Shown: piece after piece, positions 17,596-26,431 of the stretch | Numbering within the stretch: position 1 is the first letter of the stretch | Layout: each line of letters opens with the position of its first letter | Assembly (NCBI RefSeq): GCF_001663175.1 | Contig: NZ_CP016033.1 | Coordinates: 2,728,001 to 2,792,000, forward strand | From: Erythrobacter neustonensis | Lineage (GTDB): Bacteria; Pseudomonadota; Alphaproteobacteria; Sphingomonadales; Sphingomonadaceae | Reading direction: 5' to 3' | DNA length: 64,000 nucleotides | Position numbers and translations under genes: made by a program | Notes under the pieces: model-generated | The model's database searches: none | Seen by the model: the letters and a program-made list of their open reading frames with translations, nothing else | Told to the model about the DNA's origin: nothing

Positions 17596-17898
17596 ATGAC
17601 CACGACCCACACCAATGCGCCCGCCGCGCAGCCCCGCTTCCGGCTTCATCCAAAGTTGTGGATCGGCGCGGCGATGCTTCTTGCTTTCCCCGCACTGGGC
17701 ACCGCGATGAGCGCCGAGGTCAATTGGGGTGCAGAGGATTTCGCCGCGATGGCGCTGATGCTCGGCCTGCTGTGCGCCGCGATCGAGGCGGCGCTGCATT
17801 TTCTTGCCACGCCCATGTGGCGGATCGCGGGCATCGGGCTTGGCGTGTTGATGTTCCTGACGCTGTGGGCGCACCTTGCAGTGGGTGTCTTCAACTAG
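17596..17898 (+). CDS. Small hypothetical membrane protein
   Basis: 100 residues with about three hydrophobic helices (LWIGAAMLLAFPALGTAM, FAAMALMLGLLCAAIEAALHFL, MWRIAGIGLGVLMFLTLWAHLAV) after a short cytoplasmic tail. I do not recognise the family. ATG 17596 was chosen over ATG 17587 because GGAGG at 17581-17585 is spaced 10 nt from the former but only 1 nt from the latter. The stop codon TAG shares bases with the TAG of the convergent SDR gene (CTAG at 17895-17898), so the two coding regions overlap tail to tail by four bases. Confidence 0.75.
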   Translation: MTTTHTNAPAAQPRFRLHPKLWIGAAMLLAFPALGTAMSAEVNWGAEDFAAMALMLGLLCAAIEAALHFLATPMWRIAGIGLGVLMFLTLWAHLAVGVFN

Positions 17899-18641
17899 GC
17901 GGGAACCTCTTCCCCGCGAAAATCGAACACGCGGCCCGATTGCGCAGGCGTCAACCGCGACAGCACACCGATCAGGTTTTGCGCAGCATCCTGCGGGCGG
18001 GTAAGTTGCCCCTCCGCCAGCCCCGACTGGAACGGCACGGACAGCGCCGAGTCCACCGTGCCCGGATGCAGGCCCACGATCACGCTGCCCGGATGCGTGC
18101 GCGCCATTTCGAGCGCGAAATTGCGCAGCAGCATGTTGAGCGCGGCCTTGCTCGCGCGGTAGGAATGCCACCCGCCAAGCCGATTGTCGCTGATCGATCC
18201 CACCCGCGCAGATAAAGCAGCTAAGGTGAAGGCCCGCCCGCGCGGCATAATCCCCAGCATGTGCTTGGCGATCAGTGCGGGGCCGATCGTGTTGAGCGCG
18301 AAAACCTCGGCCATGCTGGCCGGATCGAGCCGCCGGTAAGTGCGTTCAGGCCCCGTGCCGTCCGCCAGCGTCAGCACCCCGGTCGCCGCGATCACCCATT
18401 CGGGCGGATCGGCGCGCATCATCTCGGCGGCAGCAGCGATGCTCGATTCGTCGCAAAGATCGAAGGCAAAGCCGCGTATCTGCTCGCCTTCGAAGGCTAT
18501 GCCGCTGCGCGATCCGGCGTAGATCGTCTCGCATCCGCTGCGCGCAAAGGCATCGCACAGCGCCTGCCCGATCCCGCCGCTCGCGCCAAATACGCAGACC
18601 TTGCGGGGAATGCCGATTGCGCCCTGTCCTACATCATCCAT
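17895..18641 (-). CDS. SDR family oxidoreductase (C-factor-like)
   Basis: 248 residues, short-chain dehydrogenase/reductase. The nucleotide-binding VCVFGASGGIGQALCDAF is at about residues 13-30, and the active-site YRASKAALNM (Tyr-x3-Lys) at about 160. The sequence ALSARVGSISDNRLGGWHSYRASKAALNMLLRNFALE resembles the CsgA/C-factor group of SDRs. The substrate is unknown. The start is ATG 18641 (MDDVGQGAIGIPRKV), because the 39 codons upstream are Arg/His-rich and unlike any SDR leader. It is divergent from sdhB. Confidence 0.87.
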   Translation of the reverse strand: MDDVGQGAIGIPRKVCVFGASGGIGQALCDAFARSGCETIYAGSRSGIAFEGEQIRGFAFDLCDESSIAAAAEMMRADPPEWVIAATGVLTLADGTGPERTYRRLDPASMAEVFALNTIGPALIAKHMLGIMPRGRAFTLAALSARVGSISDNRLGGWHSYRASKAALNMLLRNFALEMARTHPGSVIVGLHPGTVDSALSVPFQSGLAEGQLTRPQDAAQNLIGVLSRLTPAQSGRVFDFRGEEVPA

Positions 18642-18823
18642 CGCATCTAAATGGTCCCGATGATGCAGCGGTTCCCGATCTTTTCTGCTCCTTGTCCGGC
18701 GCCTTTTGCCGTGGGGGGTTTTTCTGCTTCTGGACAGTGTCTCATGTGTCTCCAACACGCAGGCTGCTGAATGGCGCTCAACCCTTGTGCGAAACCCTGC
18801 AACATTCGACAGTCACCGCCCGC

Positions 18824-18851
18824 TTGCGCGCGCGCGCGATGCCGCTAGATA
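18824..18851 (+). promoter_or_regulatory. Candidate promoter of sdhB
   Basis: TTGCGC (18824-18829), a 16-bp spacer, then TAGATA (18846-18851), 28 bp before the sdhB ATG. The match is moderate and the spacer contains an alternating GC run. It is the best candidate in the 238-bp divergent region 18642-18879. Confidence 0.35.
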
Positions 18852-18879
18852 GAGCGCAACACGCAACCGGGATCACGTA

Positions 18880-19659
18880 ATGGCGACCTTCACTCTCCCC
18901 AAGAATTCCAAGATCAATGCCGCAGGCAAGGTCCACAAGGCGGACAGCGGCCGGGTGAAGGCGTTCAAGATCTACCGCTACGATCCCGACAGCGGCCAGA
19001 ACCCGCGTTACGACAAGTTCGAAATCGATCTCGACCAGTGCGGTCCGATGGTGCTCGACGCGCTGTTCAAGATCAAGAACGAGGTCGATCCCACGCTGAC
19101 CTTCCGCCGTTCGTGCCGCGAAGGCATTTGCGGTTCGTGCTCGATGAACATCAACGGCAAGAACGGCCTTGCCTGCACCACCGCGATCGAGGATCTGAAG
19201 GGCGAGATCCGCATCACCCCGCTGCCGCACATGGACGTGATCAAGGACCTCGTTCCCGATTTCACGCATTTCTACGCGCAATACGCCAGCATCCGCCCGT
19301 GGCTGCAAACCGTGTCGCCCACGCCCTCTGGCAAGGAGCGGCTGCAATCGCCCGAACAGCGCGAGAAGCTTGACGGGCTTTACGAGTGCATCCTGTGCGC
19401 CTGCTGCTCGACTTCGTGCCCGTCCTACTGGTGGAACTCGGACAAGTTCCTTGGCCCGGCGATCCTGCTTCAGGCCTACCGCTGGCTCGCCGACAGCCGC
19501 GACGAGATGACCGGTGAGCGTCTGGACGATCTGGAAGACCCCTTCCGCCTCTACCGCTGCCATACCATCATGAACTGCGCGAATGTGTGCCCCAAGGGGT
19601 TGAGCCCTGCCAAGGCGATTGCCGAGACCAAGAAGATGATGGCCGAACGGGCCATCTGA
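18880..19659 (+). CDS. sdhB: Succinate dehydrogenase iron-sulfur subunit
   Basis: 259 residues. SdhB carries electrons from the FAD of SdhA to quinone in complex II and the TCA cycle. The [2Fe-2S] ligands are in [27 protein letters not shown]; the [4Fe-4S] and [3Fe-4S] ligands in [19 protein letters not shown] and [21 protein letters not shown]. Length fits the family. sdhC, sdhD and sdhA are not next to it: upstream lies the divergent SDR gene, so sdhB has its own promoter (or the others are elsewhere). It is followed after 4 bp by the thioesterase gene and then zapE, which suggests one transcript. Confidence 0.97.
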   Translation: MATFTLPKNSKINAAGKVHKADSGRVKAFKIYRYDPDSGQNPRYDKFEIDLDQCGPMVLDALFKIKNEVDPTLTFRRSCREGICGSCSMNINGKNGLACTTAIEDLKGEIRITPLPHMDVIKDLVPDFTHFYAQYASIRPWLQTVSPTPSGKERLQSPEQREKLDGLYECILCACCSTSCPSYWWNSDKFLGPAILLQAYRWLADSRDEMTGERLDDLEDPFRLYRCHTIMNCANVCPKGLSPAKAIAETKKMMAERAI

Positions 19660-19663
19660 TCCG

Positions 19664-20125
19664 GTGAGCTTCAAGGACGAGGTTTTCGAACACGGGCCAT
19701 GCCCCGACAACCCCGGCTGGAACCGCTGGGATCTCAAGGACCAAACGCTGTTCAATGGCGCGGTGATGGGCAAGCTCATCACCCGCGTCGATGAGGACGG
19801 CAAGGCCCGCCTGCGGATGTTTCCCGAGCGGCGGCACTGCAACCTGCAAGGCATCATCCACGGCGCGATCACGCTGTCGCTGATCGATATCGCGCTGTTC
19901 GTGACGATGCACCGGATCGGCACGGGCAACGCCGGGCCTTCGGTGACGCTGGAGCTGTCGAGCCAGTTCGTCGGCGGCGGCGATCCTGCGCGGCCGCTCG
20001 ATGCCGTCACCGAGATTGTGCGCGAAACCGGCAAACTGGTGTTCGTGCGCGGCCTCGTGGTGCAGGACGACGACGTGGTCGCCAGCTTCTCGGGCATCGT
20101 GCGCAAGATGCAGGCCCGCGGCTGA
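19664..20125 (+). CDS. PaaI-family hotdog thioesterase
   Basis: 153 residues. The hotdog-fold signature is LQGIIHGAITLSLIDIALFVTM (HGG-type motif, with the Asp of the catalytic pair), followed by SVTLELSSQFVGGGDPARPLDAVTEIVRETGKLVFVRGLV. Such enzymes hydrolyse aromatic or other acyl-CoA esters. The start is GTG 19664, only 4 bp after the sdhB stop, so expression follows sdhB. The N-terminal 30 residues (FKDEVFEHGPCPDNPGWNRWDLKD) are typical for the alphaproteobacterial subgroup. The specific substrate is not known. Confidence 0.87.
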   Translation: MSFKDEVFEHGPCPDNPGWNRWDLKDQTLFNGAVMGKLITRVDEDGKARLRMFPERRHCNLQGIIHGAITLSLIDIALFVTMHRIGTGNAGPSVTLELSSQFVGGGDPARPLDAVTEIVRETGKLVFVRGLVVQDDDVVASFSGIVRKMQARG

Positions 20126-20129
20126 ATCA

Positions 20130-21251
20130 ATGCCCGGACTGATCGCCCGCTACGATGCGCTGATCGCGAGCGGCCAATTGCGCGCCGACCCCGACCAGCG
20201 CGCCGCTGCCGAGCGGTTGGCGCGGTTGCAGGATGAACTGGAAGTACCGCCGCCCAAGCGCGGGCTGTTTGCCCGGCTGACGGGCAGCCGCGATCCCGCT
20301 CAGCCCCCGCGCGGGGTCTATCTGTGGGGCGGCGTCGGGCGCGGCAAGTCGATGCTGATGGACCTGTTCGTCGAAACGCTGGCCATCCCCGGCAAGCGCC
20401 GCGTCCATTTTCACGCGTTCATGCTCGAACTCGACCGGCTGATCACCGCAGCGCGCAAGTCGGAGCAAAGCGACCCGCTGATCAGCGTTGCCGAAGCGAT
20501 GGCGCGCGACGTACGCTGTCTCGCCTTTGACGAGATGGTCGTCACCAACACCGCCGATGCAGCGATCATGGGGCGATTCTTTACCGCGCTGATGGACGCC
20601 GGCACGGTGATCGTCACCACCTCCAACCGTCCTCCGCGCGATCTTTACAAGGATGGATTGAACCGCGGGCTGTTCCTGCCCTTCATCGACCTCGTCGAGG
20701 CGCAGATGGACGTGCTCAGCCTCAACGGGCCGGTGGACTATCGCCGCGACCGGATCGGCGGGCTGGCAATGTGGCACGCGCCGCTTGGCGATGCCGCAAC
20801 CGCGCAGGTGCGCGAGGCTTTCTTCCGGCTTACCGATTTCGCCCCCGAGGACGCGGCAAATGTGCCTTCGGGCGAGCTCGATCTGGGCGGCGGACGGACG
20901 CTGCACGTGCCCAAGTGCCTTAAGGGCGTGGGCGTGTTCAGCTTCAGGAAGCTGTGCGGCGAAAATCGCGGCGCTGCGGACTACCTCGCGATCGCGCGCG
21001 CGTTTCACACGGTCATCCTTGTCGGCATTCCGAAAATGGGTCCGGAAAACCGCAATGAAGCGCTGCGGTTCATCAAGCTGATCGACGCGTTATACGAGCA
21101 CCGCGTCAAGCTGTTCGTCACCGCCGCCGCCGCGCCCGAGGCATTGTATCAGGCAGGCGACGGCGCGTTCGAGTTCGAGCGCACGGTCAGCCGCCTTAAC
21201 GAAATGCAGAGCGAGGAATACCTCGCGCTCGGCCACGGAACCGAGGATTAG
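20130..21251 (+). CDS. zapE: AFG1-like ATPase, cell division protein ZapE
   Basis: 373 residues. Walker A GGVGRGKS at about residue 70 (YLWGGVGRGKSMLMDLF), the conserved RRVHFHAFMLEL, and Walker B VRCLAFDEM. The AFG1 family groups mitochondrial Lace1/Afg1 and bacterial ZapE, which binds the Z-ring under stress. Start ATG 20130 is 4 bp after the thioesterase stop. In alphaproteobacteria this gene is often found near sdh/mdh/suc genes, as here behind sdhB. The stop codon overlaps that of the convergent amidotransferase gene (21248-21251). Confidence 0.92.
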   Translation: MPGLIARYDALIASGQLRADPDQRAAAERLARLQDELEVPPPKRGLFARLTGSRDPAQPPRGVYLWGGVGRGKSMLMDLFVETLAIPGKRRVHFHAFMLELDRLITAARKSEQSDPLISVAEAMARDVRCLAFDEMVVTNTADAAIMGRFFTALMDAGTVIVTTSNRPPRDLYKDGLNRGLFLPFIDLVEAQMDVLSLNGPVDYRRDRIGGLAMWHAPLGDAATAQVREAFFRLTDFAPEDAANVPSGELDLGGGRTLHVPKCLKGVGVFSFRKLCGENRGAADYLAIARAFHTVILVGIPKMGPENRNEALRFIKLIDALYEHRVKLFVTAAAAPEALYQAGDGAFEFERTVSRLNEMQSEEYLALGHGTED

Positions 21252-23143
21252 TCTCTGGCACCCAGCGCTTTCAGCGACTTCTCCAGCATCAGCAGCTGCC
21301 ACAGGCTGCGCGAATGATCGGCGCGCCCTGCGATATGCGCCTCGGCCAGCGTGGCAATCGCTGCGGGCTTAAAGAACCCGGTCTCGGCCAGAGTGCCCGC
21401 GGCAATCCCCCGCGCCGCGCCTGAAAGCGGGCCACGAAGCCATTCGGCGATCGGGGTGACGAAACCCTGCTTGGGCCGATAGAGGATATCGCTCGGCAGA
21501 TAGCGTTCGAGCGATTTCTTGAGGAGATATTTGCCCGTGCCCCCACGCACCCGCATCGCCTCGGGCAGCCGCGCGGCAAACTCGACCAGGCGATGGTCGA
21601 GCAGCGGCTCGCGCGCTTCGAGGCTCACTGCCATGCTGGTGCGGTCGACCTTGGTCAGGATGTCGCCGGGCATCCAGAACGTGAGATCCGCATATTGCGC
21701 CCGGTCGAGCCCCGAGCGCCCCGGGGCTGAACGCATCAGCGCGATCAGCTCGTCCTCGGCACGAAAGCCTGCAAGGCTGGCGGCAAAGCTGTCGGAATAG
21801 AGCGCACGGCGCGCCCCCGGCAGCGTTACCGAGAGGCCGCGGGCATAGCCTTCCTCCCCGCTCTCGGCGAGCGCGAGGAGCGTCGACTTGGCGCGCAAGG
21901 GTCGCGGCGCCCAGTCGGCCTTGGGCCATGCGCGGCCCAATGCTCCGAACAGCGGTGTGCGAAGTCCCGCAGGCAGCACGGACCGCGCGCGTTCCTCGTG
22001 ATGATGGAACACCTGCCGCCGGTATCCGCCGAAAGCCTCGTCCGCCCCGTCGCCTGAAAGCGCCACCGTCACCCGCTCGCGCGCCAGCTGGCACACACGC
22101 CAGGTCGGCAGCGCGGAGGCATCGGCAAAGGGCTCGTCGAACATCCCCGCCAGGGCGTCGATCGCACTGAAATCATCGGTCGCGACGATCCGCTCCTGAT
22201 GATCGGCGCCGAATTTTGCGGCGACCTGACGGGCATAGGACGTCTCGTCATAGGCGGCGACATCGAAGCCGATCGAGCAGGTCTGCACCGGCGATGGACT
22301 GGCTTCGGCCATCAGCGCGACAACGCCCGAACTGTCGACCCCGCCCGACAGGAACGCCCCCAAGGGCACATCGGCGACCATCCGCGACCGCACTGCATTG
22401 CGCAGCAGTTCGGCGAGTTCCTGCGACAGGTCGGCTTCGCTGCCGCGCGCGCGCGCGCTGAAATCGATGTCCCACCACCGCTGCGGGCGGCCCGGCGCCT
22501 TGCCCTGCTCCAGCAGCCAGAAGTGTCCGGCGGGCAGCTTTTCGACCCCGGCAAGAATTGCATGGCTGTCGGGCACATAGCCCCAGGCCATGTATGCCTC
22601 GATCGCCTGCGGGTTGATCCGGCGGCGCATCAGGGGGTGGGCAAGCACGCCCTTCAACTCCGAAGCGAAGGCGATGCTGCCATCGGACAGATGCGCGATG
22701 AACAACGGCTTCACCCCGAACCGGTCACGCGCGAGAAACAGGTGGCGCGCGGCAAGATCATAGATCGCAAAGGCGAACATCCCGTCGAGACGCGACAGGC
22801 AGTCAGGCCCCCATCTGGCCCAGGCGGCGAGGATCACTTCGGTATCGCCATTGGTGCGGAACACGAACCCCGCGCCTTCCAGCTCGCGGCGCAGTTCGCG
22901 GAAATTGTAGATCTCGCCATTGAAGATGATCACCGCGCGCCCGTCGCTTGCATGCATCGGCTGCGGCGAACCGGCGACATCGATGATCGACAGCCGGCGG
23001 TGGCCAAGGCCCACCCCGTGATCGGTCCAGACCCCCGCCCCGTCAGGCCCGCGGTGCGCGAGCGCATCGCACATTCGCGCCACCCGCGCCGGGTCGACCG
23101 GCTTGGGGGTTTCGGCGTGGAAGATTCCGGCGATTCCGCACAT
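21248..23143 (-). CDS. XrtA/PEP-CTERM-associated amidotransferase (asparagine synthase-like)
   Basis: 631 residues. An N-terminal class II glutamine amidotransferase domain with nucleophile Cys2 (MCGIAGIF; then HRGPDGAGVW, LGHRRLSIID, FNGEIYNFRELR) is joined to an asparagine-synthetase-like domain with the PP-loop FLSGGVDSSGVVALM. It matches the exosortase A amidotransferase 1 family (TIGR03108 type), whose members lie in PEP-CTERM exopolysaccharide loci. The likely role is ATP-dependent amidation of a carboxylate on the polysaccharide or its precursor; the acceptor is unknown. It is the last gene of the leftward operon, 12 bp after xrtA. Confidence 0.93.
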   Translation of the reverse strand: MCGIAGIFHAETPKPVDPARVARMCDALAHRGPDGAGVWTDHGVGLGHRRLSIIDVAGSPQPMHASDGRAVIIFNGEIYNFRELRRELEGAGFVFRTNGDTEVILAAWARWGPDCLSRLDGMFAFAIYDLAARHLFLARDRFGVKPLFIAHLSDGSIAFASELKGVLAHPLMRRRINPQAIEAYMAWGYVPDSHAILAGVEKLPAGHFWLLEQGKAPGRPQRWWDIDFSARARGSEADLSQELAELLRNAVRSRMVADVPLGAFLSGGVDSSGVVALMAEASPSPVQTCSIGFDVAAYDETSYARQVAAKFGADHQERIVATDDFSAIDALAGMFDEPFADASALPTWRVCQLARERVTVALSGDGADEAFGGYRRQVFHHHEERARSVLPAGLRTPLFGALGRAWPKADWAPRPLRAKSTLLALAESGEEGYARGLSVTLPGARRALYSDSFAASLAGFRAEDELIALMRSAPGRSGLDRAQYADLTFWMPGDILTKVDRTSMAVSLEAREPLLDHRLVEFAARLPEAMRVRGGTGKYLLKKSLERYLPSDILYRPKQGFVTPIAEWLRGPLSGAARGIAAGTLAETGFFKPAAIATLAEAHIAGRADHSRSLWQLLMLEKSLKALGARD

Positions 23144-23155
23144 GTTCGGGCGGGC

Positions 23156-24160
23156 CTAGAGCAGCAGCGTGGCGGCAGCAACGCCGCTTGCCGCGATGAT
23201 GGCGACGCCCGCGACGCGTGGCGTCAGCTCCAGCATTTCCGCCTTTGCCACCCAAGGCCACCGCGCGATTGCATCGACACGCCAGCCATAGGTGTCAGGC
23301 TCGCGCTCGACATAGCGCCATGCGGCCCCCAGCAGCACCCCCAGAACGATGGCGAAGAACACCCAGCCATAGACGATGTGGTCGAACCCGGTCGCGCGCT
23401 CTGCCCCCACATATTGCGCGACATAGATCGTCGCCCAGGCGCGCACCCCGTTGGCGAGGATCGGCACGACCACGCAGGCCGCCATGAATGCAGCGCGCGT
23501 GCCGGGTCGCTCGAACCGCGTGGCGCACACCAGCACGCCCAAGGTGACCATCGCGATCAGGAATTTGACCCCCGAACAGGCCTCGGCAACGACGAACAGT
23601 CCAGCGGGGGTGTCAATGTATATCCCGTCGATCTGTGCGGGGATGCCGCTTGCATGGGTCAGCGCAATCGCGATCTCGGCGGTGACGGCCTGCAGCGCGG
23701 GGATGATCTCGTCGCCGAACGGAACCATGAAGGCGGCAAAGGCGATCGGCAGCGCAAGCACCAGACTGACGCGCACGCCCAGCACGCAGACGACCGCGGC
23801 CTGCACCGCGCCGACCGCTCCGGCTTGCGCGACCAGATTGATCCCCAGCACCTCACCGATCCGCCAGACGCCAAGCGCCGCGACGACGGCAAGCAGCCCC
23901 GGCCAGAAAGGTCGCGGCGAAAGTCCGGCAAGCGTGTCTTTTTTCAACGCCACCAGCCAAACGATGATCGCGGGAATTAGCAGCAGGTGGTTATAGGTAT
24001 CGATGTTCCACCACTGGTGCGCCATCGCGCGCCAGCTTTCCCCGGTCGTAAGCCCAAGCGCGATGATGCTTGCGGCCAGCACGGCCAAGGGCATGTGCCA
24101 GGCCTGTGGCAGCCGCATCGCGGGCCGATCCGGATGGATAAGCGCGGCATCATGCGGCAT
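23156..24160 (-). CDS. xrtA: Exosortase A (XrtA) without EpsI domain
   Basis: 334 residues, polytopic membrane protein with about eight helices. Exosortases cleave C-terminal PEP-CTERM signals of exported proteins. Catalytic residues by family alignment: C195 (VVAEACSGVKFLIA), R240 (NGVRAW) and H261 (FDHIVYGWVFF). Many sphingomonad XrtA proteins continue into an EpsI (DUF3485) domain; this one ends after a last hydrophobic stretch (AGVAIIAASGVAAATLLL) and the next gene begins 12 bp later, so EpsI is missing here. ATG 24160 (MPHDAALIHP) is preferred for the AAGG upstream; ATG 24187 and 24118 are alternatives. It overlaps the glycosyltransferase gene by 11 bp. Confidence 0.94.
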   Translation of the reverse strand: MPHDAALIHPDRPAMRLPQAWHMPLAVLAASIIALGLTTGESWRAMAHQWWNIDTYNHLLLIPAIIVWLVALKKDTLAGLSPRPFWPGLLAVVAALGVWRIGEVLGINLVAQAGAVGAVQAAVVCVLGVRVSLVLALPIAFAAFMVPFGDEIIPALQAVTAEIAIALTHASGIPAQIDGIYIDTPAGLFVVAEACSGVKFLIAMVTLGVLVCATRFERPGTRAAFMAACVVVPILANGVRAWATIYVAQYVGAERATGFDHIVYGWVFFAIVLGVLLGAAWRYVEREPDTYGWRVDAIARWPWVAKAEMLELTPRVAGVAIIAASGVAAATLLL

Positions 24161-25370
24161 GGCGGCGGCCTTGTCTCGGCGCGGCAATCAATCCGGCAAG
24201 CGGCGCCATCATCGCCTCCCACGCGTGATGGTCTCGCACAAAGCGCCGCGCGTTCGTGCCGATCGCGCCAGCAACGTCGGGGGTGGAAACCAGTTCGGCA
24301 ATTCGCGCGGCCATCATCGCAGGATCAGGCGGAGACACCAGCCAATGCGTGCCGTCCGTCGCGGCGATCCCGGTCGCGGCCTCGGGGGTAAGGACGACAG
24401 GCCGCGCCATCGCCATCGCTTCCAGCACCTTGTTCTGCACTCCGCGCGCGATCAACAGCGGGGCAAACACCGAATCGGCGCCGGCGATGAAGGGCCGCAC
24501 GTCGGGCACGCTTCCCCACACCCGCACGCCCGGCGCGCCGTCATATGCTGCCAGTTTCGCGGTGGGATTACGGCCGACGACATGGAACATCGCTTGCGGA
24601 ATCCGCGCACGCAGCACGGGCAGCAGCGCCTCGATCACCCATAAGGCCGCCTGTTCGTTGGGCCGGTAATCCATTTGCCCGGTAAAAACGAAATGCGGCC
24701 CCCTCGCTGCGGCCAGATCAGGGTGCGGCGCGGTGACGGCAGGATCGAAGAAGGCCGCATCGATGCCGTTGCCGATGACCTGCACCGCGACCGCATCGGG
24801 GGTTTGCAGACGGCTGCGATACAGCGCGGCTTCGGCCTTCGAAATCAGGATCGTCGCATCCGCACGGCGGCCAAGCCGTTCTTCCTCTGCCGCCAGCAGC
24901 CGCGCCTCGCGCGCGTTGAGCCAGATACGTTCGCCGGCCTTGGCATAGCTTTCGAATTTCGCGCTATCGACATCGCACAGGTCGATGATCACGCGGCCTT
25001 TGAAATCGGCCGGGACATATTGCCCCATCTGTCCCGAAAATACGACGATGGCATCGATCGCCTGGGTGGCAATCGTCTCGCGCACCCATGCGGCAAGCGT
25101 TCGCGAGTGAAACGCGGTGAGACTGACAGGCTTGCCCGACAGCACCGCTTCGACCCCGGCGAGCGCGAGCGGTTTGGTGCGCGGGGCGATACAGGTCGAT
25201 GCGGCAAGATGGCACAGCGCCCGGTCGGCTGCGGCATCGCCCTCTCCGAAGCACCCCACGTGCACCGGCCCAAGCCGTGCGAGCGCCTTGAGCAGATTGT
25301 GCGAACGGATCCGGTCGCCGCGGTCGGGCGGAAATGGCACGCGGTGCGCAAGGAACAAGACGCCGGCCAT
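24150..25370 (-). CDS. Glycosyltransferase, PEP-CTERM/XrtA-associated (GT4 type)
   Basis: 406 residues. The N-terminus FLAHRVPFPPDRGDRIRSHNLLKAL is the typical GT-B opening of the TIGR03087 family (PEP-CTERM sugar transferase). The C-terminal donor-binding half shows FVFTGQMDYRPNEQAALW, VRVWGSVPDVRPFIAGADSVFAPLLIARGVQNKVLEAMAMARPVV (the E of the EX7E-like motif). It would add a sugar to the lipid-linked exopolysaccharide repeat at the cytoplasmic face. The start ATG 25370 shares its A with the FemAB stop (TGATG), and its end overlaps xrtA. Confidence 0.93.
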   Translation of the reverse strand: MAGVLFLAHRVPFPPDRGDRIRSHNLLKALARLGPVHVGCFGEGDAAADRALCHLAASTCIAPRTKPLALAGVEAVLSGKPVSLTAFHSRTLAAWVRETIATQAIDAIVVFSGQMGQYVPADFKGRVIIDLCDVDSAKFESYAKAGERIWLNAREARLLAAEEERLGRRADATILISKAEAALYRSRLQTPDAVAVQVIGNGIDAAFFDPAVTAPHPDLAAARGPHFVFTGQMDYRPNEQAALWVIEALLPVLRARIPQAMFHVVGRNPTAKLAAYDGAPGVRVWGSVPDVRPFIAGADSVFAPLLIARGVQNKVLEAMAMARPVVLTPEAATGIAATDGTHWLVSPPDPAMMAARIAELVSTPDVAGAIGTNARRFVRDHHAWEAMMAPLAGLIAAPRQGRRHAA

Positions 25371-26431
25371 CAGGCGAGCCCGCGCGCGATCCACGGCCCC
25401 AGCGTGTTCGCGACCGGCAATGGCAGTTTCTTCCACAAGGCGATCTTGCGGCTGTAGCCCTCGTCGGTCGGATCGATGTTGCGCGGCCTACTGCCCGGCG
25501 CGCTCCACGCGCAATAGGTCAGCGGTTCGGGCGCGAAACCCCAGTTCTTCTTGAAGGCGAAGGGCCCGCTGCCTGTTTTCGAGCGGCCGAAATCGAACCG
25601 GATCATGCCGCGCGCGCGCGCATGACGCATCAGTTCGAAATACATCACTTCGTTGGCGCGCGCGCCGCGTGCGGCGAACACGCCCCCGCCCCAGAACGGC
25701 ATGACCGCGCCGCCGTGGTAGAAGCTCAGCACGCTGGCAAGCGGCCTGTCGTCCTGCCACACAGTCAGAATGTCGCTGTGATCGGGAAAGGCATCGATCA
25801 TCGCGCGGAACAGCGCCTTGGGAAAGACCGGGGTGCCAAGGTTGCGCACGCTGGCGCTGTAACAGGCGTAATGCGCGGCGAGATCCTGCGCGCTGCGGCC
25901 CACGGTGACGCGGTGGCCGAAACCCAGACCCTTGCGCACCTCGGCGCGGGCCTTGCGGGGGATGGCGAGCAATTCCGCCTCGTCGTCGGAAGCGAGCATC
26001 CGGGCAAAGCCGCAATGCTTATCCGACCAGCTTACCCAGCCCGCCGGCACGGTGCCGCCGCGCAATTCGATGCTGGCAAACCCCGCATTGCGGGCATGGG
26101 CCTGCGCCGCTTCGGCAAGCTGACGTTCGGCCGCTTCGCTCGTCGCCAGAATGCCGCCGCCCACGCCGAACCCGCTCGACACCAGCGCCTTGCCGAACAA
26201 GCGCGACCGCACTTCGGTCAGCGGCAGCCAGCCGGTCACCGCGCCAAGCCGCTCGGCCAGCAGGCCGAATTGGCGCTGGCGAGACCCCGATGCCACGCCG
26301 GTCAGCCAGGCGGGGCGGTGAAACAGGCTTGCGCCTGCGTCCGCGACAAAGCCTTCGATCCGGCGCACGTCCTGCGCATCGTTGAAATCGAGCGCGCGGA
26401 TCGTGGTCGCGGCCCTGAGCGGCGCGTTCAT
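25370..26431 (-). CDS. FemAB-like GNAT-fold protein, XrtA/PEP-CTERM-associated
   Basis: 353 residues. It shows the FemAB/CelD-like double-GNAT fold: AWLTGVASGSRQRQFGLLAER, VSSGFGVGGGILAT, ELRGGTVPAGW, PRKARAEVRKGLGFGHRV and the C-terminal FDFGRSKTGSGPFAFKKNWGF, a hallmark of the TIGR03019 family. FemAB proteins add amino acids to cell-wall precursors from aminoacyl-tRNA; for this branch the donor is not known, and acylation or aminoacylation of the exopolysaccharide is inference. ATG 26431 overlaps the deacetylase stop (ATGA); the frame runs 123 codons further upstream inside the deacetylase and is not used. Confidence 0.92.
   Translation of the reverse strand: MNAPLRAATTIRALDFNDAQDVRRIEGFVADAGASLFHRPAWLTGVASGSRQRQFGLLAERLGAVTGWLPLTEVRSRLFGKALVSSGFGVGGGILATSEAAERQLAEAAQAHARNAGFASIELRGGTVPAGWVSWSDKHCGFARMLASDDEAELLAIPRKARAEVRKGLGFGHRVTVGRSAQDLAAHYACYSASVRNLGTPVFPKALFRAMIDAFPDHSDILTVWQDDRPLASVLSFYHGGAVMPFWGGGVFAARGARANEVMYFELMRHARARGMIRFDFGRSKTGSGPFAFKKNWGFAPEPLTYCAWSAPGSRPRNIDPTDEGYSRKIALWKKLPLPVANTLGPWIARGLA

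Noticed and set aside
18827..18840. Alternating GC run upstream of sdhB as possible Z-DNA or regulatory element
   Set aside because: Such short runs are frequent in this GC-rich DNA.
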